Part shown: piece after piece, positions 56,300 to 64,000 of the stretch
Position numbering within the stretch: the first letter of the stretch is position 1
Layout: each line of letters starts with the position of its first letter
Assembly: GCA_020631735.1 (NCBI GenBank)
Contig: CM036179.1
Span: forward strand, 23,613,063-23,677,062
Direction of reading: 5' to 3'
Length of the DNA stretch: 64,000 bases
Source: Saccharum officinarum
Taxonomy: Eukaryota > Streptophyta > Magnoliopsida > Poales > Poaceae
The notes under the pieces: model-generated
What the model saw: only the letters and a program-made list of their open reading frames with translations
Told to the model about the DNA's origin: nothing
Databases searched by the model: none
Translations under genes and position numbers: made by a program

Positions 56300-56415
56300 T
56301 CCGCGGTGTATGGTGGAGGAGGTGGTGGTGGATCATGGTTTTCATTCCTAGTGGCACTACCACCTGCCTCAGTGGCATCAAAAATAGTATGACGAGTGTT
56401 CACCTGCATCTGCAT
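56300..56415 (-). pseudogene. gag: Chromovirus gag, N-terminal part
   Basis: The frame starts at the ATG at 56415 (a second in-frame ATG at 56409) and contains a Pro run (HDPPPPPPYTAE). It joins in frame with 54481 when the solo LTR is ignored. Confidence 0.8.
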
Positions 56416-56781
56416 ATTTCAGCAACAATAATTATTAGGCGATGTTGTAGAAATTGCAGGGTGAATGAAAGATCATGCCGTACTAAATTCACTGAAGAGA
56501 ATAAATTCATAGAATAAAATAGGGGCACAATAAATCATTCCAATTGACACAACATCACTAATTAGATTACTTAAGCATATCACATTGCGTCCATTACAAC
56601 CAAATTGCCAGCATACATACACTGGACTTTTTGATGTTCAGATATCGCCACAAACACATCCAAGTTTCCCAATATTACATTGAAGTCTTAGTCTTGCTAC
56701 TCATGATACATGCTAGATATGCCAACCATGCAAAAGATCATCGAAAACAAAACCCTAGTAGCTAGCGCATCAACGACTAGC
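56416..56781 (-). other. Chromovirus 5' untranslated region
   Basis: No frame of interest; AT-rich leader-like DNA between the acidic frame and gag. Confidence 0.45.
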
Positions 56782-56895
56782 CTACTCATCGTGGTCGCTG
56801 TCTAAGTCAGAGACGTCGTCGTTGTCAGCATCAACATCATCATCCTCAGCTGGTGCCTTTGGCTCTTCGGGATCCTCGTCCTCATCTAGATCCAT
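56782..56895 (-). pseudogene. Acidic C-terminal ORF fragment upstream of gag
   Basis: A 37-codon stretch starting MDLDEDEDPEEPKAP and ending VSDLDSDHDE is almost entirely Asp/Glu. The frame stays open further upstream until the Tat-like LTR at 56922 cuts it, so it is probably the end of a longer reading frame. Its role is unknown. Confidence 0.4.
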
Positions 56896-56921
56896 CTCTA
56901 CTACTCCAGGAGGAACGTAAG

Positions 56922-58022
56922 TGTCGGTGTTCGGACCCAAGAGGCCCCTAAGCCGACGAGTGAATTTGTGCTGTGTGCTCCCTAATCCGGATGGTGATGC
57001 AAAGAGAATACATGGGGGTTTATCCCGGTTTGGGCAAAAAAGGCCCTACGTCTAGTGGAGGGGGAGAGTATTGTATTTCCTTACACCGAAGTGCTTGTAT
57101 AGGGGTTATAAGCTGTGAGGGAGGGAGCTGGTCCCAAGTCTCAAGAAAAGAGTAAAATGGAGTGTTGCATGAGATGTTGATCTCAGAACTGGAGAAAAAT
57201 CTATGTCTTGTCTGTCTTCTAGAGAACCCTCTGCCTTCTCTTTTATAGAGTCAAGTGGAGGTTGAGGTGTCCTAAAAACCCAAAGGCGGTGCCTTGGAGG
57301 TGAAGACGTGGTGGGCGCTATAGAGGTTGCTGTGGTGATGTGCATCTGTGAATGTCAGCCATCCCTGGGGTGTTGTGGTGACGTCGGTGACGGGATGGTG
57401 AAAGACCCTAGGTCATGTGGCGAGCGTGTGATCCCCTATGGTCGACGTGCGGGCGTTTTTCCTTTGTTGACCGGTGGTGCTCGAGGCCTGGTCGGGACGT
57501 AGCTGAGGGGGTCGACGAGGAATGGATAATGCTGAGCTCCAGAAAACCCGAGCGCGGTGGTTGTCGTCTTGTGCCTCGAGGGGGCGTCGATGGTAGAATA
57601 GTGCTCGACGTGGTGTGAATAGTGGCAGCTTTTTTATCGTCCATCCCGGGTTGGGCAGTGAAAAGTACAATTAGACATGGGTGCTGCTCCCATGCTGGTG
57701 GCGCTATAGCCACGTAGGTGGAAGTGGTTGCATTAAATGCTTTGTCAATGAGTAGGTGGGTGAGGGGGGTTCGACCGGCCTGACCTCGGTTCGTGCGAGT
57801 CGGAAATTTTCTGGGGTCGAGACTTCCCGTTGAGCGGGCCTCGTGTGAGTCAGAACGCAGTCGAGGGTGCCCGGTGTCTTCATATGCATGCGGGCTGAGC
57901 TCAGTGTATCTGTGTAGGTGGAGCCTTGATACGATTTTTAGGGGGTTTCAGGGCGCGGATTCCTCGGGGGTTTGCTCCTTTTAATCATTAGGTTTGGGTA
58001 CCCCTAATCCAGGTACCCGACA
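56922..58022 (-). repeat. 3' LTR of a Tat-like Ty3/gypsy element
   Basis: The 1101-bp block starts TGTCGGTGTTCGG and ends GGTACCCGACA, with short inverted termini TGTCGG/CCGACA. The neighbouring plus-strand gtagcccccaagc is, on the minus strand, gcttgggggctac, the purine tract typically seen before TGTCGG LTRs in grasses. The element therefore runs on the minus strand with its 3' end here. Flanks (gtaag, gtagc) do not show a duplication, as expected for one end. Confidence 0.8.
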
Positions 58023-58035
58023 GTAGCCCCCAAGC
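58023..58035 (-). other. Polypurine tract of the Tat-like element
   Basis: GCTTGGGGGCTAC on the minus strand lies directly next to the LTR start TGTCGGG. Confidence 0.75.
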
Positions 58036-58280
58036 CTTTGCGCGAGTGTGGACACTCTCACAGAGGCTCAGTAGGTTATGAACTGGTGTCGTAGCGTTGT
58101 CGCTCTCTGGTGGGTGCGTGCAAGCGCACCCGCCGAGTGTAGCCCTCGAGGCCTCAGAGGAGTAGGTGACTCCTTCGTGGGCTTTTAATATGTTATGTTG
58201 AGGGTTGCTCTTGTGTTCGAGCCCCCGTGGTGCATTTGGTCCTCATCGAGGCTAGCTTATTGCGGGCAAGCCCCTGAGCC
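58036..58280. other. Spacer between LTR and duplicated region
   Basis: GC-rich retroelement DNA with phrases such as tgagcctcg and gagcccccg; no frame of interest. Confidence 0.4.
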
Positions 58281-58991
58281 TCGCATGCGTGAGGTCGATC
58301 AGGGTCCTACCCGTCTTTAATCGTACGACCCTTACGCATCTTTTAGGTAAGGAGGAGGGGCAAGAATGCCATACTACCCCTGATGGGTGAGTTCTGACGA
58401 TCTCTGGTGAGCTACTAGCAAGAAATTTGAGTGGGAGCCCATGCCCCGTTCGATAGGGGTCGGCTGGCAGCCGTAGAGGTGCTCTGCAAAAGTGCCAAAG
58501 AGTTGTCGTGTAGATCTCGGCTCCGTTCGATGGGATCCGAGGGCTCAATGCCTCCCTCCGAGGGGATTTGACCGCCGACCTCTCCTTTAGCCTCAAATAT
58601 GTCCAAGGGCATCTTGAGAAAGCGGCTCGAGCCCTGGCCTTGTACGGGCCCGCCCTCAGTCATCCCTAACTCTGTTTACTCGAGGGCAGCTGTCGAACCC
58701 TGGTTGAGGGCCAGCTTTTGAACCCTCGAGGTTTGAAGCGGGGCTCGGAGCCCATGGTTCCTTCGTCTAGAAGTGTCCGTCTATGAGCCTCCTTTCCTGC
58801 CCGTTGGGGCGTGTCTTTTTAGGAGGAAAGCGAAAACAACGTGGAAGTGGGCGGCGCAGTGAGCGGTTTAGCGAGCAAGCGGCTGACACGTGCCTATGCG
58901 TGCGAGTTTTGAGGGAGTGGTTAGGTAAGGGCATTAAATGTGGAAATTTTACTTGCCTCTTCACTGGATCCGTCCATTGGCCTTACGTCGG

Positions 58992-59000
58992 GGTATAATA
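58992..59000 (+). promoter_or_regulatory. TATA-like box of the antisense gene, copy 1
   Basis: The phrase gggtataatatg lies about 110 bp upstream of the ATG at 59109; the partner in unit 2 lies about the same distance from the ATG at 60230. Confidence 0.5.
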
Positions 59001-59108
59001 TGAAGCCTAGGACTTCGTTCGTTCCTTCCTAGCCTTTTGCAACTGCCCTCTCCTTCCTTTGCCACCGTCGTCCATTCCCTATTGCCATCGTCATCCATTC
59101 CTTGCATC

Positions 59109-59402
59109 CATGGCGGGAAAGAGCCCAGTCCTCCCTGTGGATCCATGGATTCATTCCTCGATGATGGAGAAGAAGCTACAGAAGCTCATGCGCGATGGTC
59201 TCCTACGTCCGAGGACCAGTCGAGATCTGCTAGAGTGGAGGGTGCCACCGACCAACCACCAGGAATCGGTGCCAACGGAGGGCTACGTGGTCAGCTTCGT
59301 TGCCTTCCACGAGAGGGGGCTCAGGGTGCCACCGAGCCGATTCATATAGGCCATCCCGCATTATTATGGGGTGGATCTCCATCATCTCGCCCCAATTCCA
59401 TC
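59109..59402 (+). pseudogene. Truncated copy 1 of the antisense Transposase_28-like gene
   Basis: The ATG opens a frame of about 80 codons with VPTEGYVVSFVAFHERGLRV and MEKKLQKLMRDGLLRPRT, matching the start of the 'putative gypsy-type transposon' family (Pfam PF04195). A TAG replaces a Gln codon at about 59348-59350 (unit 2 keeps CAG), and the copy then runs into the next duplication unit, so no full gene remains. Confidence 0.8.
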
Positions 59403-60109
59403 TCGCACGCGTGAGGTCGATCAGGGTCCTGCCCATCTTTAATCGTACGACCCTTACGCATCTTTTAGGTAAGGAGGAGGGGCAAGAACGCCGTACTACC
59501 CCTGATGGGTGAGTTCTGACGATCTCTGGTGAGCTACTAGTAGGAAATTTGAGTGGGAGCCCATGCCCCGTTCGATAGGGGTCGGCTGGCAGCCGCAGAG
59601 GCGCTCTGCAAAAGTGCCAAAGAGTTGTCATGTAGATCTCGGCTCCGTTCGATGGGATCCGAGGGCTCGATGCCTCCCTCTGAGGGGATTCAACCACCGA
59701 CCTCTCCTTTAGCCTCAAATATGTCCAAGGGCATCTTGAGAAAGCGGTTCGAGCCCTGGCCTTGTACGGGTCCGCCCTCAGTCATCCCTAACTCTATTTA
59801 CTCGAGGGCAGCTGTCGAACCCTGGTTGAGGGCCAGCTTTTGAACCCTTGAGGTTTGAAGCGGGCTCAGAGCCCATGGTTCCTTCGTCTGGAAGTGTTTG
59901 TCTATGAGCCTCCTTTCCTGCCCGTTGGGGCGTGTCTTTTTAGGAGGGAAGCGAAAACAACGTGGAAGTGGGCGGCGCAGCGAGCGGTTTAGCGAGCAAG
60001 CGGCTGACACGTGCCTATGCGTGTGGGTTTTGAGGGAGTGGTTAGGTAAGGGCATTAAATGTGGAAATTTTACTTGCCTCTTCACTGGATCCGTCCATTG
60101 GCCTTACGC

Positions 60110-60118
60110 CGGGGTATA
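60110..60118 (+). promoter_or_regulatory. TATA-like box of the antisense gene, copy 2
   Basis: The phrase gggtataatacg lies about 115 bp upstream of the ATG at 60230. Confidence 0.5.
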
Positions 60119-61141
60119 ATACGAAGCCTAGGACTTCGTTCGTTCCTTCCTAGCCTTTTGCAACTGCCCTCTCCTTCCTTTGCCACCGTCATCCATTCCC
60201 TATTGCCGCCGTCATCCATTCCTTGCATCCATGGCAGGAAAGAGCCTAGTCCTCCCTGTGGATCCATGGATTCATTCCTCGATGATGGAGAAGAAGCTAC
60301 AAAAGCTCATGGTCTCCTGCGTCCGAGGACCAGTCGAGATCTGCTAGAGTGGAGGGTGCCGCCGACCAACCACCAGGAATCAGTGCCAACGGAGGGCTAC
60401 GTGGTCAGCTTCGTTGCCTTCCACGAGAGGGGGCTCGGGGTGCCACCGAGCCAATTCATGCAGGCCATCCCGCATTATTATGGGGTGGAGCTCCATCATC
60501 TCTCCCCCAATTCCATCTCGCAGACCGCCATTTTTGCAACCGTCTATGAGGGGTACTTGGGGATTAAGCCCCATAGAAAGCTATGGCTCCACCTCTTCAA
60601 GGTGGAGCACTTCGCCAAGAAGGTGGGTAAGAAGGGAGTGCGGCGGATGGTACATGCTAGAAGCTGCACTATCTAGGTGTGGGTGGGTCAAGGTGATCTG
60701 TACCTCTCGGCCTAGCTCATCTTGTCGAACAGCGGGTGGCACGACGGCTGGTTCTACCTACGCAACGATGATGACCAACTGCTTCGCTTCTCTAGCCAGG
60801 TCCTGATGTCCCGGAGGGAGAACTGGGCATACGACGTCATCGAGGAAGATCAGCCGAAGCTGCAACCACTCCTCGACGCGCTAAGGAAGCTTCGTCTGCG
60901 CGGGCTGACCGCGGGCATGGTGGCTGCTGCGTTCCACCATTAGAGGGTCCTGCCCCTGATGCAGCGTCGACTATGGATGGATCAGATGGAGCCGGGTGTC
61001 TTGTTGGAGGGGAGCCGGAAGTCACATGAGACCCTCCCCCTCGATGAGGTCATTCGACACGCTCGGTGGATGGTGGGCGGCTTCAAGCAGGAGGACATAG
61101 ACAGGGTCCTAAAGCGACCCAACCAGGGATTCGAGCCTCTG

Positions 61142-61218
61142 GTAAGTATTGTCTTGCTGGCCTCGTGTCCTTTTCCTCCCTGGGTTTCTTGATTTAGCTC
61201 ATCGAGGTTTTCGTGCAG
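61142..61218 (+). other. Intron 1 of the antisense gene
   Basis: A 77-bp segment from GTAAGTATTG to TTTTCGTGCAG, pyrimidine-rich in the middle; reading frame of the family continues as DLTAVKDSLPLVPEDC after it. Confidence 0.7.
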
Positions 61219-61949
61219 GATCTAACAGCGGTTAAGGACTCACTGCCACTGGTCCCAGAGGATTGCGCGGCTCGACAGGTGAGACGCTTCTCTGCAGCCC
61301 AAGAGAAAAAGGAGAAAGATGCCACGAAGAAGCGGCGTAACAGGAAGATCCTCGTGCACGAGGAGTTGATAAAGCACAGTCACAAGCAAAGGCTCGAGGG
61401 TCTCTCTGAGGAGGAGTCCCCCTTTGAGATAGCCTCGGAGGAGGAGGATGATGACGACGATGGTGATGATGATGATGCCAAGTCGCGGTACGACACCGCG
61501 ACTACACTTTCCTATCTTCCTGATGTGCGGTCCCTGCAGGAGCCCGTCAGCAGGGGGTCAACCTCCTAGGCGTCGAGGGTAGCCTCGGCACCCATCGAGA
61601 GGGAGGAGGAGTGAATGGAATGGAGGGCCCGTGAGGAGCCCTCGGAAAGGGGATCCACCGAGCCTGTGGTCCCACCGTCAACGTCGGTGGCGCTGCACTC
61701 GCATGCCCGGTCACCTCGGGCCTCGTTGGTGGGCAAGTCTGTGATGCCACCACCTGAGACCCGGGCGCCATCGTCAAGCATGAGGACCCGGGGTTAGATG
61801 ACCTTGATGGCGAAGAGGACCCCAGAGGCCTCGTCAGGCAAGGCTTCGAGGAGCCTCGGGCCAACCAAAGGCTCGACGGAGCGATAGTCGTAGAAGCCCT
61901 CAAGTGGTTCAGGCAAGCCGGGGGTGAAGTCCCTGATCCCCATGTCCGG

Positions 61950-62020
61950 GTAAGTCTTTGCCTTATCTTTTTGACAAGCTTATTTCGCTTCTCGTTCTGA
62001 CGTACTCGTTCGTTGTGCAG
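61950..62020 (+). other. Intron 2 of the antisense gene
   Basis: A 71-bp segment from GTAAGTCTTTG to CGTTGTGCAG with a T-rich interior, followed by a Lys/Ala-rich coding-like stretch. Confidence 0.65.
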
Positions 62021-62479
62021 CCATAAGCGCAAGACAGAGCTGGCGGCCATGACACCCGCCAAGGCGCTCAAGGCTGGTGCCGCTCTGATGATGCGGACGT
62101 CGGCCGATGACGCCGCCTAGGTCACAAGGTGCCAGGCTGCCATGGAGTGGCTCAAGGCGAAAGAGGCCGCCGCCAAGGCAGGTGCGAGTGCTCAGGAGGG
62201 CACCGGAGTTGGAGACACCGCTCAGGAGCCAGAGCAGGTCGAGACAGCTGAAAGGATCTAGGATGTCACCTAGAGGGGGGTGAATAGGCGTTTCTGAAAA
62301 ATCAACACCTTTCAAAGCGGAAACGATTAGTAATAGGAGTTTCCAAAATGGAAACTCAAAATCAGAGTAATACAACCCCTCACAAGTTGGCCACAAAGTA
62401 TATAAAAGATACTAGAAAAACCTAGGGAGCCAAACAGCGGCAACCAAAGAGTTGAATTAAAATGCACTAGTCAGTTAAT

Positions 62480-62600
62480 GTCGGAAGTCCTGATAGTTTG
62501 GGTCAGAACTCTTGACGTGTCAGAAGTCCCGACGTTTGGGTCAGAACTTCCGATGTGTCAGAAGTCCCGACAGTCTGGGTCAGAACTTCCAACGCAAACT
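62480..62600. repeat. Three ~40-bp units with cagaagtcccgac
   Basis: Units containing gtcagaagtcccgac and gtttgggtcagaacttcc recur three times. They carry the same core as the U3 array but lie on the other side of the TATA box, within the transcribed part of the LTR. Confidence 0.75.
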
Positions 62601-63299
62601 TTCAGCACTTTCGACCCCTATAGAAAATGAACTACAAGTGCTAAAATGAACTTTGTGATGCCGATAACTTACAAACCCACTTCCTAGTTGTAAGGTAAGG
62701 TGTTGGGTCACTCTCTTGATGTTGATAAGCCACCACTCCGTAGATCGAGTCCCAAACCCTAAGAAATAGCTAGAGAGAGGAAGACAACCAAATACAAGTA
62801 ATTTCGAGCAAATCACAACAACAACAACAAGCACGCGGGAGACAAGAATTTATCCCAAGGTTCAGCAGCCCCACAAAGGAGCTCCTACGTCCTCGTTGTT
62901 GAGGTGACCACTTTGGTCGGAGTCTCTTCCACCTCCTTGCCTCACTCAAGGATACCACAAAGGTCACTTGAGTTTCTTCACTAGAAATCAAGGGTAATAC
63001 AAACTTCCCAAGGCTCTTCCATAAGATGGAAGCTCTTGGGTGACGCCTAGCCAACTAGGGTTCCAAGAACCTAAGAGTAATAGATGCAAAACCAACCGGC
63101 TTGACGAAGAAATCAAGTGCTCAAGCTTGCAAGGATGATTTTCTCACTCAATCCACTCTCCTATCACTCAAATCCGTGGAGAATCGAAGTTAGGAGCAAA
63201 GGGGAGAAGAGTGGCGAGCCTAGAATGCTTGGGGGCTGTTTTGGCCAAGTATTTGTCGCAATGAAATGAGTGGGCTACGGTTAGAAATGAGGAGAGGGG

Positions 63300-63307
63300 T
63301 ATATATA
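63300..63307 (-). promoter_or_regulatory. TATA box of the window-end LTR
   Basis: TATATATA just downstream (minus strand) of the motif array, the same placement as in the other LTRs. Confidence 0.6.
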
Positions 63308-63338
63308 CTCCAAGGCAAAATCTAACCGTTCAGATCAA

Positions 63339-63710
63339 CGTCGGGACTGCTGACGTAGATCTCGGGACTGCTGACGTATAGAGAAAACACTGTTCACGCA
63401 AGGTAAAGAAACACTGCGCGAAGGTCAATGTCGGGACTTCTGACTTATGTTGGGACTGCTGACAGTCGGGACTCCCGACGTACGTCGGGACTCCCGACGC
63501 AACAGTCAGTAGAGCGAGCCGATGGGCCTGGCGTCGGGACTCCTGGCGAGGGTCGGGACTCCTGACCGTCGGGACTCCCGACTGACGTTGGGACTTCCGA
63601 CGTCCTCAGTTACTGCACAGGCTAAGTGACTGGATGTCAGGACTCCTGGCGCAAGTCAGCACTTCCGACCGTCGGGACTCCCGACATACGTCGGGACTTC
63701 CGACACCAAA
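63339..63710. promoter_or_regulatory. U3 array of gtcgggactcccgac motifs
   Basis: About 20 copies of gtcgggact, cgggactcccgac and variants in about 370 bp, many being near-perfect palindromes. It lies directly upstream of the TATA box. Confidence 0.75.
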
Positions 63711-64000
63711 AGTCATCAAAACTATTCTATGTGCTCGTGAAGTGCTAGAGTGTCTCTCTTTTGATTTTATTATTATTCTTGAGCACTCTATCTTCCTCAG
63801 ACCACCTAAACTTGCATCCCTCTTAATAATACGGCATACCTATTAACTCAAGATCAAAAGAAAAAAAGAAATTAAACCTTTTGAGTTGATCTTCTTTAAA
63901 TTGATGTCGTGTCTTTCAATCTTCATCAAGTGAGGGTGCCAACATGTCAATATTGATCTTGTCACTTGAGCATAGCCATCTTGAGCACGTGACTTGATTC

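Larger units (their letters stand above)
50137..56921 (-). mobile_element. Internal region of a decayed Ty3/gypsy chromovirus
   Basis: On the minus strand the domain order is gag (56415 to about 53790, split by a solo LTR), CCHC knuckle, protease, reverse transcriptase, RNase H, integrase, and a chromodomain-like end: the order of Ty3/gypsy elements. The frame is the same throughout, with about a dozen stop codons but no net frameshift. The right end is cut at 56922 by the LTR of another element. Confidence 0.9.
58281..60517 (+). repeat. 1.12-kb tandem duplication of the antisense-gene 5' region
   Basis: Unit 1 (58281-59402) and unit 2 (59403-60517) read as close copies, both starting near cgtgaggtcgatcagggtcc and ending near ccaattccatctcgca. 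Each contains a TATA-like ggggtataata (near 58990 and 60110), a leader and the start codon of the antisense gene (59109 and 60230). Unit 2 lacks 7 bp near 60310. Confidence 0.92.
60230..62248 (+). pseudogene. Antisense extra gene of a Tat-like element (Transposase_28-like), with two introns
   Basis: Exon 1 (60230-61141) has the family signature VPTEGYVVSFVAFHERGLGV, PHYYGVELHHLSPNSI and EGYLGIKPHRKLWLHLF, then WMVGGFKQEDIDRVLKRPNQ. A 7-bp deletion near 60310 breaks the frame close to the ATG, and TAG codons lie at about 60674, 60714 and 60942. An intron with GTAAGT and GTGCAG ends lies at 61142-61218; exon 2 (61219-61949) encodes a Lys-rich then acidic region (EEEDDDDDGDDDDAK); a second intron lies at 61950-62020; exon 3 ends where a copia-type LTR begins at 62249. 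The gene lies opposite to the element's own direction. Such antisense extra genes are known in the Tat lineage; the protein's role is not established. Confidence 0.75.
62249..64000 (-). mobile_element. Copia-type LTR, cut by the window end
   Basis: The left edge TGAAAGGATCTAGGATGTC, followed by acctagaggggggtgaatag, is the inverted end of a copia-type LTR; compare TGAAGGGTCG...gaggggggggtgaatag of the inner element. It holds a TATATATA at 63300-63307 and an array of gtcgggactcccgac motifs. Whether this is a solo LTR or part of a full element cannot be told. Confidence 0.75.

Noticed and set aside
58023..58060. Primer-binding site after the TGTCGG LTR
   Set aside because: The sequence is no match for a tRNA end; on the other strand it is a purine tract, which shows that the element runs on the minus strand.
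63339..63710. CRISPR-like repeat array
   Set aside because: Short palindromes have irregular spacing and no unique spacers of equal length, and the context is a plant LTR.
1..64000. tRNA or rRNA genes
   Set aside because: No cloverleaf-like or rRNA-like segment was recognised; tRNA-like words are only the retroelement primer sites.

Overview
The window looks like a chromosomal segment of a grass (Poaceae), probably a panicoid. Evidence: one GC-rich intron-less AP2/ERF gene; intergenic DNA rich in tagctagc and gcatgcatgc words; grass-type MITEs (ends such as gccttgtttag, gggtgtgttc and ctccctctgtcc); and large LTR retrotransposons. Species placement is inference. I see one convincing host gene, a DREB-type AP2/ERF transcription factor at 16688-17464. 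Nearly everything else with coding character is transposon-derived.

Layout. 1-9.3 kb: gene-poor DNA with MITEs and short duplications. 9.3-13.0 kb: decayed minus-strand LINE, split by a non-autonomous CACTA element (9666-10798, TSD CGA) carrying a 111-bp repeat. 13.7-15.6 kb: Stowaway-like fragment with a long TA run, then a MULE-like element with a tgcaac-rich core. 15.6-17.9 kb: promoter, CDS and polyadenylation signals of the ERF gene. 18.5-21.2 kb: dense cluster of MITEs sharing internal sequence. 21.7-23.8 kb: stacked old LTR remnants.

23802-45934: a 22.1-kb nested pair of Ty1/copia-type elements. The outer element (+ strand, 2555-bp LTRs, TSD CCTTG) has its gag gene split by an inner element (27343-39103, minus strand, LTRs of 3182 and 3181 bp, TSD GTAGG). 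Both carry PBS, PPT and a gag gene with CCHC knuckles but no pol; a non-coding internal region of about 3.3 kb, similar in both, follows gag. They look like non-autonomous, gag-only relatives.

46.06-56.92 kb: a minus-strand Ty3/gypsy chromovirus (Tekay-like). Its gag-pol frame is free of net frameshifts but carries about a dozen stop codons, and its gag is split by a solo copia-type LTR (54487-56294, TSD ACTGT). 56922-62248: 3' part of a minus-strand Tat-like Ty3 element whose extra gene (putative gypsy-type transposon domain, Transposase_28-like) runs antisense to the element, has two introns, and has its promoter/5' region tandemly duplicated. 62249-64000: another minus-strand copia-type LTR cut by the window edge.

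Main novelty candidate: four LTRs of different families in this window each carry, just upstream of the TATA box, a dense array of one short palindromic motif in both orientations (GACCGGACGCG type in the outer and inner elements; gacagacgc/gcgtctgtc in the solo LTR; gtcgggactcccgac in the last LTR). The architecture is the same while the motif differs by family, which suggests a fast-changing U3 regulatory module.
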